A stretch of DNA of 64,000 nucleotides, taken from NCBI RefSeq assembly GCF_900167525.1, contig NZ_FUZQ01000006.1, forward strand, positions 248,001 through 312,000, read 5' to 3'. The notes below the pieces were generated by a model. The model had not been told where the DNA came from and searched no databases. It was given only the letters and a program-made list of their open reading frames with translations. Source of the DNA: Krasilnikoviella flava (GTDB lineage Bacteria > Actinomycetota > Actinomycetes > Actinomycetales > Cellulomonadaceae). Of this stretch, positions 25,253-33,308 are shown piece by piece. Position 1 is the stretch's first letter. Each line of letters starts with the position of its first letter. The translations under genes and the position numbers were made by a program.

Positions 25253-26011
25253 ATGCCCCAGGTCACCGTCGTCCGCGCCGACAACCCCGGCCCGATGACG
25301 CTCGACGGCACGCGCTCGTACGTGCTGCGTGCGCCGGGTTCGCCGTCGAGCGTGGTCGTGGACCCGGGCCCCGACGACGAGCGGCACCTCGCCACGCTCG
25401 CCGCGGAGGGCCCCGTCGGGCTGGTGCTGATCACGCACCGCCACGCCGACCACACGGCGGGCTCGGCCCGGCTGCGCGCACTCACCGGCGCCCCGGTGCG
25501 CGCCGTCGACCCGGAGCACTGCCACGGCGGCGAGCCGCTGCGCGGCGGCGAGCGGATCGACGCCGCCGGCGTGCGGGTCGACGTCCTGGCCACGCCGGGG
25601 CACACCGCCGACTCCGTGTCGTTCGTCGTGACAGCGCCGGGCGAGGCACCCGTCGTACTCACGGGCGACACCGTGCTCGGCCGTGGCACCACCGTCATCG
25701 CCGAGCCGGACGGGTCGCTGCGCGACTATCTCGCCAGCCTGGACATGCTGGAGCGCGTGGGCGACGGGCGGGTCGGGCTGCCCGCGCACGGCCCGGCGCT
25801 CGACGACCTCGGCGACGCCGTCCGTGCGTACCGCACCCACCGCCTGGAGCGCCTGGCGCAGGTCCGGGAGGCGCTGGCCGCGCTCGGTCCCGCCGCGGAC
25901 GCCGACGCCGTCGTCGCGCACGTCTATGCGGACGTCGACCCGTCCGTGCGCCGCGCGGCACGGCAGTCCGTCGTCGCCCAGCTCGCGTACCTGCGCGACG
26001 AGCCCGCCTGA
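25253..26011 (+). CDS. MBL-fold metallo-hydrolase
   Basis: The 252-residue protein has the metallo-beta-lactamase metal motif ITHRHADHTAG (HxHxDH), then ATPGHTADSVSF and LTGDTVLGRGTTVIAEPDG, the LACTB2-like arrangement. The C-terminal helical region (HRLERLAQVREAL) is typical of the LACTB2/GloB-related group and may help bind substrate. Likely activities are thioester or nucleic-acid phosphoester hydrolysis; sequence alone does not choose. The ATG follows GAGAGGAG. It lies 26 bases after the toxin gene. Confidence 0.88.
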   Translation: MPQVTVVRADNPGPMTLDGTRSYVLRAPGSPSSVVVDPGPDDERHLATLAAEGPVGLVLITHRHADHTAGSARLRALTGAPVRAVDPEHCHGGEPLRGGERIDAAGVRVDVLATPGHTADSVSFVVTAPGEAPVVLTGDTVLGRGTTVIAEPDGSLRDYLASLDMLERVGDGRVGLPAHGPALDDLGDAVRAYRTHRLERLAQVREALAALGPAADADAVVAHVYADVDPSVRRAARQSVVAQLAYLRDEPA

Positions 26012-26054
26012 TCTGACGCGGGCGGGTGTCGGTGTCCCGCGGCACGATGGCGTG

Positions 26055-26966
26055 ATGACGGTCACCCCTGCCCCACGCCCGGAAGCCCGCCCCGCCGTCC
26101 GCCTCGGCATCGCCTTCGTCCCCACGATGGCGCCGGAGTCCCTGCGCTCCCTGGCCACCGCCGCGGAGGCAGCCGGCCTCGACGACCTGTGGGTGTGGGA
26201 GGACTGCTTCAAGCAGAGCGGCGTCGCCTCGGCCACCGCCGCGCTCGCCTGGACAGCACGGATCCGCGTGGGCCTCGGCCTCATGCCCGCGCCGCTGCGC
26301 AGCACCGCCGGGACGGCGATGGAGCTCGCCACCGTCGCGCGGATGTTCCCGGGCCGGTTCGTGCCGGCCGTGGGCCACGGCGTGCAGGAGTGGATGGAGC
26401 AGGCGGGCGTGCGGGTGAAGTCGCCGCTCACCCTGCTGCGCGAGCACGCCGACGCGCTGCGGCGGCTGCTCGCGGGCGAGGAGGTGACGACGTCGGGCCG
26501 CTACGTGACCCTCGACCACGTCCGCCTCGACTGGCCGGCCCCGCAGGTCCCCCTGGTGCTGGGCGGCGTCGGCCCTCGTTCCCTCGCCCTGGCGGGGGAG
26601 CTGGGCGACGGCGTCATCCTCGCCAACGCGCTCACGCCCGACGACGTCCGCGCGGCGGCGGAGACGGCCGGCGGCGCCGCGCAGGCCGCGGGTCGGCCGG
26701 CGCCCGGCGTGTACGCCACGCTCATCGCCGCGACCGGCGACGACGCGCAGCAGCGGCTCGACGCCGAGCTGCCGCTGTGGGGCGCTGAGCCTGGTCGCGG
26801 CATCGGCGCGGCCGGGGACGCCCGCGCCATCGCGGACGGCGTGCTGCGCCTGGCCGCCGCCGGGGCCTCCGCCGTCGCCGTGCAGCCCACCGCCGACGAG
26901 CCCGACCTGGCCGGGTTCGTCGAGCTGCTCGGTCGCGAGGTGCGGCCGCTGCTCGACCAGGCATGA
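26055..26966 (+). CDS. LLM-class flavin-dependent oxidoreductase, F420-type-like
   Basis: The 303-residue protein is a second luciferase-like oxidoreductase, closer to the F420-dependent methylene-H4MPT reductase-like group: RLGIAFVPTMAPESLRSLA, DDLWVWEDCF, RIRVGLGLMPAPLRS, FPGRFVPAVGHGVQEWM and PLVLGGVGPRSLALAGELGD. The substrate is unknown. ATG 26055 has CACGAT six bases before it, a leaderless-style spacing; the upstream open frame overlaps the MBL gene and has no family sequence. Confidence 0.85.
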   Translation: MTVTPAPRPEARPAVRLGIAFVPTMAPESLRSLATAAEAAGLDDLWVWEDCFKQSGVASATAALAWTARIRVGLGLMPAPLRSTAGTAMELATVARMFPGRFVPAVGHGVQEWMEQAGVRVKSPLTLLREHADALRRLLAGEEVTTSGRYVTLDHVRLDWPAPQVPLVLGGVGPRSLALAGELGDGVILANALTPDDVRAAAETAGGAAQAAGRPAPGVYATLIAATGDDAQQRLDAELPLWGAEPGRGIGAAGDARAIADGVLRLAAAGASAVAVQPTADEPDLAGFVELLGREVRPLLDQA

Positions 26967-27001
26967 CCCTGGACCACCCGAGGTAGACCGAGGAGCAGAC
27001 C

Positions 27002-27388
27002 ATGGACTGGAAGATCGAGCTGATCCACGTGCCGGTGAGCGACGTGGACCGGGCGAAGGAGTTCTACGAGCGGGTCGGCTTCCACGCCGACCATGACCAG
27101 CAGGTGAACGACGACCTGCGGTTCGTCCAGATGACGCCGCCCGGCTCCGCGTGCTCCATCGCGTTCGGCACCGGCGTCGGCGGCAGCCTGCAGCCGGGGC
27201 AGCAGGACACCATCCAGGTGGTGGTGCCCGATGCCGACGAGGCGCTGGCGCACCTGCGGAGCGCGGGCGTGGAGGCGCAGGGCGTGGACGAGCAGCCGTG
27301 GGGCCGGTTCGTCACGTTCGCCGACCCGGACGGCAACGCGTGGACGCTGCAGCAGCTGCCCGCGTGGTCCGCGGGCGCCGGTGGTTGA
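27002..27388 (+). CDS. VOC-superfamily (glyoxalase-like) protein
   Basis: The 128-residue protein reads MDWKIELIHVPVSDVDRAKE, FYERVGFHADHDQ and, near the end, GRFVTFADPDGNAWTLQQLP, the vicinal-oxygen-chelate fold with metal positions at His9 and the E/Q near the C-terminus. The family covers glyoxalases, dioxygenases and resistance proteins, and the specific role is open. GACCGAGGAGCAGACC precedes the ATG. The stop TGA (27386-27388) lies inside the dispersed repeat that follows. Confidence 0.85.
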   Translation: MDWKIELIHVPVSDVDRAKEFYERVGFHADHDQQVNDDLRFVQMTPPGSACSIAFGTGVGGSLQPGQQDTIQVVVPDADEALAHLRSAGVEAQGVDEQPWGRFVTFADPDGNAWTLQQLPAWSAGAGG

Positions 27389-27428
27389 GCCTGCCGAGAC
27401 CCGCGCCGTGGTCTCGACAGGCTCGACC
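27383..27428. repeat. dispersed palindromic repeat between convergent genes
   Basis: The left arm GGTTGAGCCTGCCGAGACC (27383-27401) and right arm GGTCTCGACAGGCTCGACC (27410-27428) pair with two mismatches. The left arm supplies the stop codon of the VOC gene. The hairpin can act as a terminator for both convergent genes. Confidence 0.85.
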
Positions 27429-27439
27429 GACGGGAGAGG

Positions 27440-27964
27440 TCAGATCCGCTTGCCGTAGCAGCGCTGCTGCTCGAACCCGGTGTGGTCGCCGAAGGACTCG
27501 ATCGGCTCGTAGCCGATGGCCTCGTACAGGGCGATCGCCTCGGGCTGCGCAGTGCCGGTCTCGAGGACGAACCGTCGGAAGCCGACCTGGCGGGCGGAGC
27601 GTTCCAGCTCCCCCATCAGGCGTCGTGCGACGCCGCGGCCACGGGCGTCGCCGTCCACGTACAGGCGCTTGACCTCGCCGGTCGCCGCCGGGTGCGTCGT
27701 GCCGCGACCGCGCCGGTCGTCGGTGCCGGAGACGTCGCGCACGGCGACGCTGCCCACCGGACGGCCGTCCAGCCGTGCGACGAGCGTGACGACGATCGAC
27801 CGCGGGTCGATCGCCGGCGCCTCGTCGACGCCGCCGTACCGCATCGCCATCTCCGCCTCCTGGGCGGCGCGCAGCCCCGCGGCGACGGGGTCGTCCCACG
27901 CGACGGCGTCGACCGTCAGACCCTCGGGCCCGGTCGGCGCCGGCAGGGTGGCGGTGGCGGTCAT
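27440..27964 (-). CDS. GNAT-family N-acetyltransferase
   Basis: The 174-residue protein has the GNAT acetyl-CoA loop: [20 protein letters not shown], then [29 protein letters not shown] and [11 protein letters not shown], ending QQRCYGKRI. It should acetylate a small amine or a peptide; the substrate is unknown. The ATG overlaps the purQ stop (ATGA), so it is translated with the purine genes, in the position where purL often stands. That context does not by itself give it a purine role. Confidence 0.87.
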   Translation of the reverse strand: MTATATLPAPTGPEGLTVDAVAWDDPVAAGLRAAQEAEMAMRYGGVDEAPAIDPRSIVVTLVARLDGRPVGSVAVRDVSGTDDRRGRGTTHPAATGEVKRLYVDGDARGRGVARRLMGELERSARQVGFRRFVLETGTAQPEAIALYEAIGYEPIESFGDHTGFEQQRCYGKRI

Positions 27965-28680
27965 GCCGAGACGAGCGACGCCAGCACCGACGTGAAGAAG
28001 CCGAGCCCGTCCGTGCCGGTGCGCGGTCCGTGCTCCCCGTCGGGGCCGAATCCGGCCTCGACGGCGTGCTCGGGGTGCGGCATGAGGCCGACCACGTTGC
28101 CGCGCTCGTTGGAGATGCCCGCGATGTCGCGACGCGAGCCGTTCGGGTTCCAGCCCTGGTAGCGGAACACGACGCGGCCCTCGCCCTCGAGCTCGTCGAG
28201 GATGCGGTCGTCGGCCACGAACTGGCCGTCCTGGTTCTTCAGCGGGATGGTGATGTGCTGACCGGCCAGGTACTGGTTGGTCCACGCCGTCGACGTGCTC
28301 TCGACCGCCAGGACCTGCTCGCGGCACACGAAGTGCAGGTGGTCGTTCTTCACCATGGAGCCGGGCAGCAGGTGCGCCTCGGTCAGCACCTGGAACCCGT
28401 TGCAGATGCCGAGCACCGGCATCCCGCCCTTCGCGGCGTCCACGACGGCATCCATCGCGGGCGCGAAGCGCGAGATGGCACCGGCCCGGAGGTAGTCGCC
28501 GTAGGAGAACCCGCCGGGCAGGACGACGGCGTCCACGCCGCGCAGGTCGCCGTCGGCGTGCCAGAGCGACACGGGCTCGCCGCCCGCGAGGCGCACCGCG
28601 CGGGCGGCGTCGCGGTCGTCCAGCGTGCCGGGGAACGTGATGACGCCGATCCGCGCCGACGCGAGGGTGCCGGCGGTCAT
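27961..28680 (-). CDS. purQ: phosphoribosylformylglycinamidine synthase subunit PurQ
   Basis: The 239-residue glutaminase subunit of FGAM synthase supplies ammonia to PurL for the fourth step of purine synthesis. The catalytic cysteine is in [14 protein letters not shown] and the His/Glu pair in [31 protein letters not shown] opens the amidotransferase fold. It overlaps purS by one base (TGATG). PurL is not next to it in this window. Confidence 0.95.
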   Translation of the reverse strand: MTAGTLASARIGVITFPGTLDDRDAARAVRLAGGEPVSLWHADGDLRGVDAVVLPGGFSYGDYLRAGAISRFAPAMDAVVDAAKGGMPVLGICNGFQVLTEAHLLPGSMVKNDHLHFVCREQVLAVESTSTAWTNQYLAGQHITIPLKNQDGQFVADDRILDELEGEGRVVFRYQGWNPNGSRRDIAGISNERGNVVGLMPHPEHAVEAGFGPDGEHGPRTGTDGLGFFTSVLASLVSA

Positions 28681-28967
28681 CAGGCGACGCCCTCGGCGGT
28701 GATCGTCCCGGCGGCGTCGGTCGCGGCGTCCGCGACCCGCACGACGTCCTCGATGACCGGGTTCGACAGCAGCGTCTCCGCGGCCTGCTGGGCGGCGGCG
28801 AGCACCTCGGGGGTGACGTCACCGTCCACCTCGAGCTCGAACCGCTTGCCCTGGCGCACCCCGCTGAACTGGGTGAAGCCGAGGCGGGGCAGGGCCCCGA
28901 CGACGGCCTTGCCCTGGGGGTCCAGGATCTCGGGCTTGGGCATGACCTCGACGACGACGCGTCCCAC
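28680..28967 (-). CDS. purS: phosphoribosylformylglycinamidine synthase subunit PurS
   Basis: The 95-residue protein bridges PurQ and PurL in the three-part FGAM synthase. It shows [40 protein letters not shown] and a C-terminal helix with [22 protein letters not shown] 28967 is set by AAGGAG five bases upstream. It is the first cistron of purS-purQ-GNAT and faces away from the divergent septum-domain gene. Confidence 0.93.
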   Translation of the reverse strand: MGRVVVEVMPKPEILDPQGKAVVGALPRLGFTQFSGVRQGKRFELEVDGDVTPEVLAAAQQAAETLLSNPVIEDVVRVADAATDAAGTITAEGVA

Positions 28968-29200
28968 GGGTGCTCCTTGGATCGTGACCGGTAGCTGGCC
29001 GGGTGGTCCAGCGGCCGCCGCTCCGGGATCCCGGCACGGGCGGCGCCGCGGGGGGCGCGCGCGTGAGGGCGGGAGCACGACGGCGGGATTCCGCGACGAG
29101 TCTACCGCCCGCGCGCTAGCCTTCTGACGCCGCGGAGCGCAGCCGGACGACGGCGCCGCCGACGCCGCGCCGTCCACCACCGCAACCACCCCGAGGAAGC

Positions 29201-30073
29201 ATGTCCGCAGCCACCCCTCCGCCCGCCGGCGGCACGCCCGACCCCTACGCCTCCCCTGACGCCGGCGCGACGCCCCGGCCCGGCCCGGCGCCGACCGACC
29301 CGCCGGCGCCGTACGCCCAGGCGCCCGGCCCGGCCACCCCGTACGACCAGGGCCCTGACGCCCAGGGCCCGCACGGCGGCCCGGCCACTCCGTACGCGCA
29401 GCCCACCCCGTACGACGCGCAGGGCGCGTACCCCTACGCCCAGCGGCCGCCGGGCACGGACGGCTTCTCGATCACCGCCCTGGTCACCGGGATCCTCGGC
29501 ATCGGCCCCGTCGCCCTGGGCTTCGGCATCGCGGGGCTGCGCCGCACGCGCCGTACCGGTCGCGACGGCCAGGGCCTCGCGATCGCGGGCATCGTGCTGG
29601 GCGCGCTGGGCATCCTGGGCGGGCTGATCTTCGCCGGCCTGGTCGTGCTGGCCATGACGAGCGAAGACCTCCAGGAGGGCTTCAGCGAGGGCTTCCAGGA
29701 GTCGTTCGCCGACCAGACGGGCGCGAACCTCCAGCTCGGCGACTGCTTCGAGCTGCCCGCGGACTCCACCGACCTCACCGGTATCGTCGCCATCGACTGC
29801 GCGTCCGCGCACGGTGCCGAGCTGGTGGGCGTCGACGAGCTCACGGACACCGAGTACCCCGGCGAGGACTCGGTCGTGGCCACCACACAGGAGTTCTGCT
29901 ACGCGCAGTTCGCCGACTATGTCGGGACCGACTACGACTCCTCCGGCCTCGACATGATGTACCTCTACCCCACCCAGGCGTCCTGGACGTTCGGCGACCG
30001 GCGCCTCCTGTGCTGGGCGCAGAACCCGGACGGCTCCCCCCTCGAGGGCAGCGTCCAGGGCTCCGGGCTCTGA
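29201..30073 (+). CDS. Pro/Tyr-rich membrane protein with DUF4190 and septum-formation domains
   Basis: The 290-residue protein has a disordered N-terminus rich in Pro, Tyr and Gln (PYAQ and PYDAQ repeats, residues 1-85), then a DUF4190-type pair of transmembrane helices (ITALVTGILGIGPVALGFGI, then IAGIVLGALGILGGLIFAGL). An extracytoplasmic septum-formation-type domain follows (LQLGDCFELP, IDCASAHGAELVG, EFCYAQFADYVG, RLLCWAQ) with four regularly placed cysteines. Such proteins are common in Micrococcales; a link to division is implied by the domain name, not shown. A near copy of the C-terminal domain is at 49476. Confidence 0.75.
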   Translation: MSAATPPPAGGTPDPYASPDAGATPRPGPAPTDPPAPYAQAPGPATPYDQGPDAQGPHGGPATPYAQPTPYDAQGAYPYAQRPPGTDGFSITALVTGILGIGPVALGFGIAGLRRTRRTGRDGQGLAIAGIVLGALGILGGLIFAGLVVLAMTSEDLQEGFSEGFQESFADQTGANLQLGDCFELPADSTDLTGIVAIDCASAHGAELVGVDELTDTEYPGEDSVVATTQEFCYAQFADYVGTDYDSSGLDMMYLYPTQASWTFGDRRLLCWAQNPDGSPLEGSVQGSGL

Positions 30074-30105
30074 GACCTCCGCCCCGGACGGCGGGGGCGT
30101 CTCAG
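30070..30105. terminator. bidirectional hairpin between the septum-domain gene and purC
   Basis: CTGAGA (30070-30075) pairs with TCTCAG (30100-30105), and CGCCCC (30080-30085) with GGGGCG (30094-30099), with a four-base bulge on the left. It lies between two convergent genes. Confidence 0.65.
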
Positions 30106-31073
30106 CGCAGGGTCGCCCCCGTCAACCGCTCGTACGCCTCGAGGTAGCGCTCGCGGGTGCGCTCGACGACGTCGGCCGGCAGCGCGGGCGGCGGCACGTC
30201 GGAAGCGCGGTCCCACCCCGACTCCGGGGACGTCAGCCAGTCGCGCACGAACTGCTTGTCGAAGCTCGGCTGCGCGTGGCCCGGCTCCCACTCCGCGGCG
30301 GGCCAGAACCGCGACGAGTCGGGCGTGAGCACCTCGTCGCCCAGCACCGTGACCCCGGTGACCGGGTCGACGCCGAACTCCAGCTTGGTGTCCGCGAGGA
30401 TCACGCCACGCTCGCGGGCGACCTGCTCGGCGCGGGAGTAGACGGCGAGCGTGAGGTCGCGCAACCGGGCCGCGGCGTCGTCGCCGATCCGGCGGGCCAC
30501 CTCCGCGAACGGCACGTTCTCGTCGTGCTCGCCGGCCTCGGCCTTGGTGGCGGGCGTGAAGATCGGCTCCGGCAGACGCGAGCCGTCGACCAGGCCTGAG
30601 GGCAGCGGGATGCCCGTGACCTCCCCGGACTCGCGATACTCGGCCAGCCCGGAGCCGGTGAGGTAGCCGCGCGCCACGCACTCGACCGGGAACATCTCGA
30701 GCCGGCGGCAGATCATCGCGCGGCCCGCGACGACGTCGGGGACGAGGCCGTCGCCCGGCTCGGCGCTGGCCTCCGTGGACACGACGTGGTTCGGCACGAG
30801 GTCCGCGAGCTGGTCGAACCACCACAGGCTGAGCTGGGTGAGCACCACGCCCTTGTCGGGGATGCCGGGGGCGAGCGCGTGGTCGTACGCGGAGACGCGG
30901 TCCGACGCGACGACGAGGACGACGTCGCCCAGCGGGTGCACGCCGCCCAGGGCCGGCAGGTCCGGCTCGTACAGGTCGCGGACCTTGCCGGAGTACACGT
31001 GTCGCCACCCCCGCAGGTCGAGCGGTCCTCCGGCGAAGGCGTCGGGCTGGTCGGCGTCGCGCGTCTCGGTCAC
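30102..31073 (-). CDS. purC: SAICAR synthetase PurC
   Basis: The 323-residue protein joins aspartate to CAIR with ATP in purine synthesis. It shows HVYSGKVRDLYEPD, VVASDRVSAYDHAL, PVECVARGYLTGSGLAEYRE, LADTKLEFGVD and LTPDSSRFWPA. GTG 31073 is chosen because family similarity begins just after it; an open frame to 31160 would overlap the promoter of the divergent MerR gene. Confidence 0.95.
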   Translation of the reverse strand: MTETRDADQPDAFAGGPLDLRGWRHVYSGKVRDLYEPDLPALGGVHPLGDVVLVVASDRVSAYDHALAPGIPDKGVVLTQLSLWWFDQLADLVPNHVVSTEASAEPGDGLVPDVVAGRAMICRRLEMFPVECVARGYLTGSGLAEYRESGEVTGIPLPSGLVDGSRLPEPIFTPATKAEAGEHDENVPFAEVARRIGDDAAARLRDLTLAVYSRAEQVARERGVILADTKLEFGVDPVTGVTVLGDEVLTPDSSRFWPAAEWEPGHAQPSFDKQFVRDWLTSPESGWDRASDVPPPALPADVVERTRERYLEAYERLTGATLR

Positions 31074-31139
31074 GGCGCCCAGTGTCCCATCCGTGCGCGG
31101 CGGCGCGTCGCCCTCGTCCGGCGTGACATCGCGGCGCCC

Positions 31140-31170
31140 TTGACCTGGAGCGCACTCCAAGTTCTAGGGT
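31140..31170 (+). promoter_or_regulatory. MerR-type promoter with 19-bp spacer and central dyad
   Basis: The -35 TTGACC (31140-31145) and -10 TAGGGT (31165-31170) are separated by 19 bases, the stretched spacing that MerR proteins correct by twisting DNA. ACCTGGAG (31143-31150) and CTCCAAGT (31155-31162) form a dyad (7 of 8 positions) between them. The -10 ends six bases before the ATG, so the transcript should be leaderless. Confidence 0.8.
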
Positions 31171-31176
31171 CGTGCC

Positions 31177-31593
31177 ATGCGCGACGCCGACCCCGTTCCC
31201 GAGCACGAGCCCGGCCTCACGATCGCCCAGGTCGCGGACCGGACCGGGCTCACCGCCGACACGCTCCGCTACTACGAGCGCGCGTGCCTCATCGAGCGGG
31301 TGGGGCGCAGCACCGGCAACCAGCGCCGGTACTCGGCGGCCGATCTCGTGTGGCTGGAGTTCCTCCTGCGGCTGCGCGAGACCGGAATGCCGATCAGCGG
31401 CATGCAGCGGTACGCCCGGCTGCGGGCCGAGGGGGACGCCACCCTGGGCGAGCGGCTCACCCTGCTGCGCGAGCACCGCGACGACCTCGCCGCCCGCATC
31501 CGCCGGCTCCGCGACCACGAGGACGCGCTGCACGACAAGATCACCCACTACGAAGGGCTGCTGTCCACGCAGCCCGGGACGGACCACGCATGA
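31177..31593 (+). CDS. MerR-family transcriptional regulator
   Basis: The 138-residue protein has the MerR winged helix (GLTIAQVADRTGLTADTLRY, then YERACLIERVGR and NQRRYSAADLVWLEFLLRLR) and a long dimerisation helix (about 85-125) rich in Arg and Glu. No metal-binding cysteines are visible, so it is of the AdhR/NmlR-like group that senses aldehydes or other organics. It should bind the dyad in its own promoter. It overlaps the downstream CMD gene by ATGA. Confidence 0.9.
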   Translation: MRDADPVPEHEPGLTIAQVADRTGLTADTLRYYERACLIERVGRSTGNQRRYSAADLVWLEFLLRLRETGMPISGMQRYARLRAEGDATLGERLTLLREHRDDLAARIRRLRDHEDALHDKITHYEGLLSTQPGTDHA

Positions 31594-32009
31594 GCACCAG
31601 CACCTCCGCCGAGTCCCGTCAGGAGCGCTTCGACCGGGGCATGGAGGTGCTCTCCCGCGTCGACGGCGAGGGCGGCCGCCGTGTGATCGACTCGCTCGCC
31701 GACGTCAGCCCGGAGCTGGGCCACCAGGTGGTCGCATGGGCGTTCGGGGAGGTCTACGACCGACCGGGCCTGCCGCCGCGCGACCGCCAGCTCGTGACGC
31801 TGGGCATGCTGACCGCCCTCGGCGGGTGCGAGCCGCAGCTGGAGGTGCACGTCAACGCGGCGCTGAACGTGGGGCTCACGCCCGCCGAGATCGCGGAGGC
31901 CCTGCTCCACTCCGCGGTCTACTGCGGGATGCCGAAGGCGCTCAACGCCACGTTCGTCGCCAAGAAGGTCTTCGCCGAGCGCGGCCTGCTCCCCGTCGAC
32001 GCCCCCTGA
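31590..32009 (+). CDS. carboxymuconolactone decarboxylase family protein
   Basis: The 139-residue all-helical protein has the CMD signature region: PPRDRQLVTLGMLTALGG, EPQLEVHVNAALNVGLTPAE and LLHSAVYCGMPKALNA. It lacks the CxxC motif of AhpD peroxidase partners, so a decarboxylase-like or oxidoreductase-associated role is more likely. It is coupled to the MerR regulator, an arrangement widespread in bacteria in which the regulator controls the enzyme gene. Confidence 0.88.
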   Translation: MSTSTSAESRQERFDRGMEVLSRVDGEGGRRVIDSLADVSPELGHQVVAWAFGEVYDRPGLPPRDRQLVTLGMLTALGGCEPQLEVHVNAALNVGLTPAEIAEALLHSAVYCGMPKALNATFVAKKVFAERGLLPVDAP

Positions 32010-32110
32010 CCGCGGGCGCTCCCCCGGCGCGACGAGAGTTCAGCGCCCGCCTCACCGGACAACCCTGTCCGTTCACCCGGGGTTCGTGTGCGGCGTCCAC
32101 CGTGCACCTC

Positions 32111-33223
32111 ATGAATCGCCTCACCCGCTGTGTCGCCACGTCCGTGCTGGTCGCCGGGCTCGCCGCCGCCCCCGTCGCCGCGTCCATCGCGGCGCCCCAC
32201 ACCACCGCCGCCACGACCGGCCGCCACGCCGTCGCCGCCCACGGCGCCATCCCGTTCACCGCCGCGACGGTCACCGCCGAGGACGACGGCTCGTTCACCG
32301 TCACCTGGTCCGCCCCCCGCGGCGCCGGCGACGTCCGCCTCTACACCGGCACGTCCCGGGACCGCATCGACACCCGCCACGTCGTCGCGCGCGGCGACAG
32401 CTCGGGCACGGTCACGGTGCGCGGCCTGCAGGACGCCGACCGCCGCTGGTTCCGCCTCGTGCCGGAGCGCGGGCAGGGCCTGACCCTCGCCGACCGCCTC
32501 GTGCAGCTGGACGGCACCGTGAACCTCCGTGACATGGGCGGCTACCGCACGGTCACCGGCCAGTGGGTCGCGATGGGCGAGGCCTACCGGTCCGACGCGC
32601 TCGACAGGCTGAGCGAGGACGACCTCGACGCCCTCGAGGCCCTCGACGTGCGCACGGTCGTCGACCTGCGCACCGAGTCCGAGCGCACCACCGCGCCCGA
32701 CCGCGTGCCCGAGGGCGCCCGCTACGAGGTGGCGGACGTGATCGGCGGCGGCGGCGCGACCGTGCCCGACCTCTCCACGCCCGAGGCGGCGGCCCAGATG
32801 ATGGTCGACGGCGAGCGCTCCATGGTGTCCAGCGACACCGGCCGCGCGGCCTACGAGACGCTGTTCGACGCCGTCGACGACAAGGGTGCCGTCCTCTTCC
32901 ACTGCACCGCGGGCAAGGACCGCACCGGGTGGGCGGCCGCCGCGCTACTCACCACCGCGGGCGTGCCGCGCGACGTCGTCGAGGACGACTACCTGCTGAG
33001 CAACGACTACCGCGCCGAGGCGAACGCCGCCGCGCTGGCCTCGATGCCGGCGGAGCAGGCCGCGATCTACAAGCCCCTCATGGACGTGCGGCCGGAGTAC
33101 CTGGCCGCGGGCTTCGACGAGGTCCGCGACGAGTACCGCTCGTTCGGCGGCTACCTCCGACAGGGCCTGGGCCTCAGCCCGCGCGAGATCCGCGACGTCC
33201 GCGAGGAGCTCCTGGTCGGCTGA
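32111..33223 (+). CDS. secreted tyrosine-specific phosphatase
   Basis: The 370-residue precursor has a signal peptide (VLVAGLAAAPVAASIAAPH), a short fibronectin-like beta domain (about 45-130, GSFTVTWSAPRGAGDVRLYT) and a tyrosine/lipid phosphatase domain: LDGTVNLRDMGGYRTVTG, VDLRTESER and the CX5R loop HCTAGKDRTGWAAA. This is the LipA/MptpB-like group whose members dephosphorylate phosphotyrosine or phosphoinositides. The start ATG 32111 has no strong ribosome site; GTG 32102 is an alternative. Confidence 0.85.
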   Translation: MNRLTRCVATSVLVAGLAAAPVAASIAAPHTTAATTGRHAVAAHGAIPFTAATVTAEDDGSFTVTWSAPRGAGDVRLYTGTSRDRIDTRHVVARGDSSGTVTVRGLQDADRRWFRLVPERGQGLTLADRLVQLDGTVNLRDMGGYRTVTGQWVAMGEAYRSDALDRLSEDDLDALEALDVRTVVDLRTESERTTAPDRVPEGARYEVADVIGGGGATVPDLSTPEAAAQMMVDGERSMVSSDTGRAAYETLFDAVDDKGAVLFHCTAGKDRTGWAAAALLTTAGVPRDVVEDDYLLSNDYRAEANAAALASMPAEQAAIYKPLMDVRPEYLAAGFDEVRDEYRSFGGYLRQGLGLSPREIRDVREELLVG

Positions 33224-33233
33224 CGCTCACGCC

Positions 33234-33299
33234 CGGTTCGGCAGTTCGGCCTCGATTCGGCAGTCAGGACTGCCGAATCGAGGCCGAGCCGCCGAACCG
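33234..33299. terminator. long hairpin between convergent phosphatase and purD genes
   Basis: The arms 33234-33265 and 33268-33299 are 32 bases each and pair at all but two positions, around the loop AG. The left arm repeats the word TTCGGC three times. There is no T tract; it probably stops transcription from both sides. Confidence 0.8.
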
Positions 33300-33308
33300 A
33301 CTGCGGCG

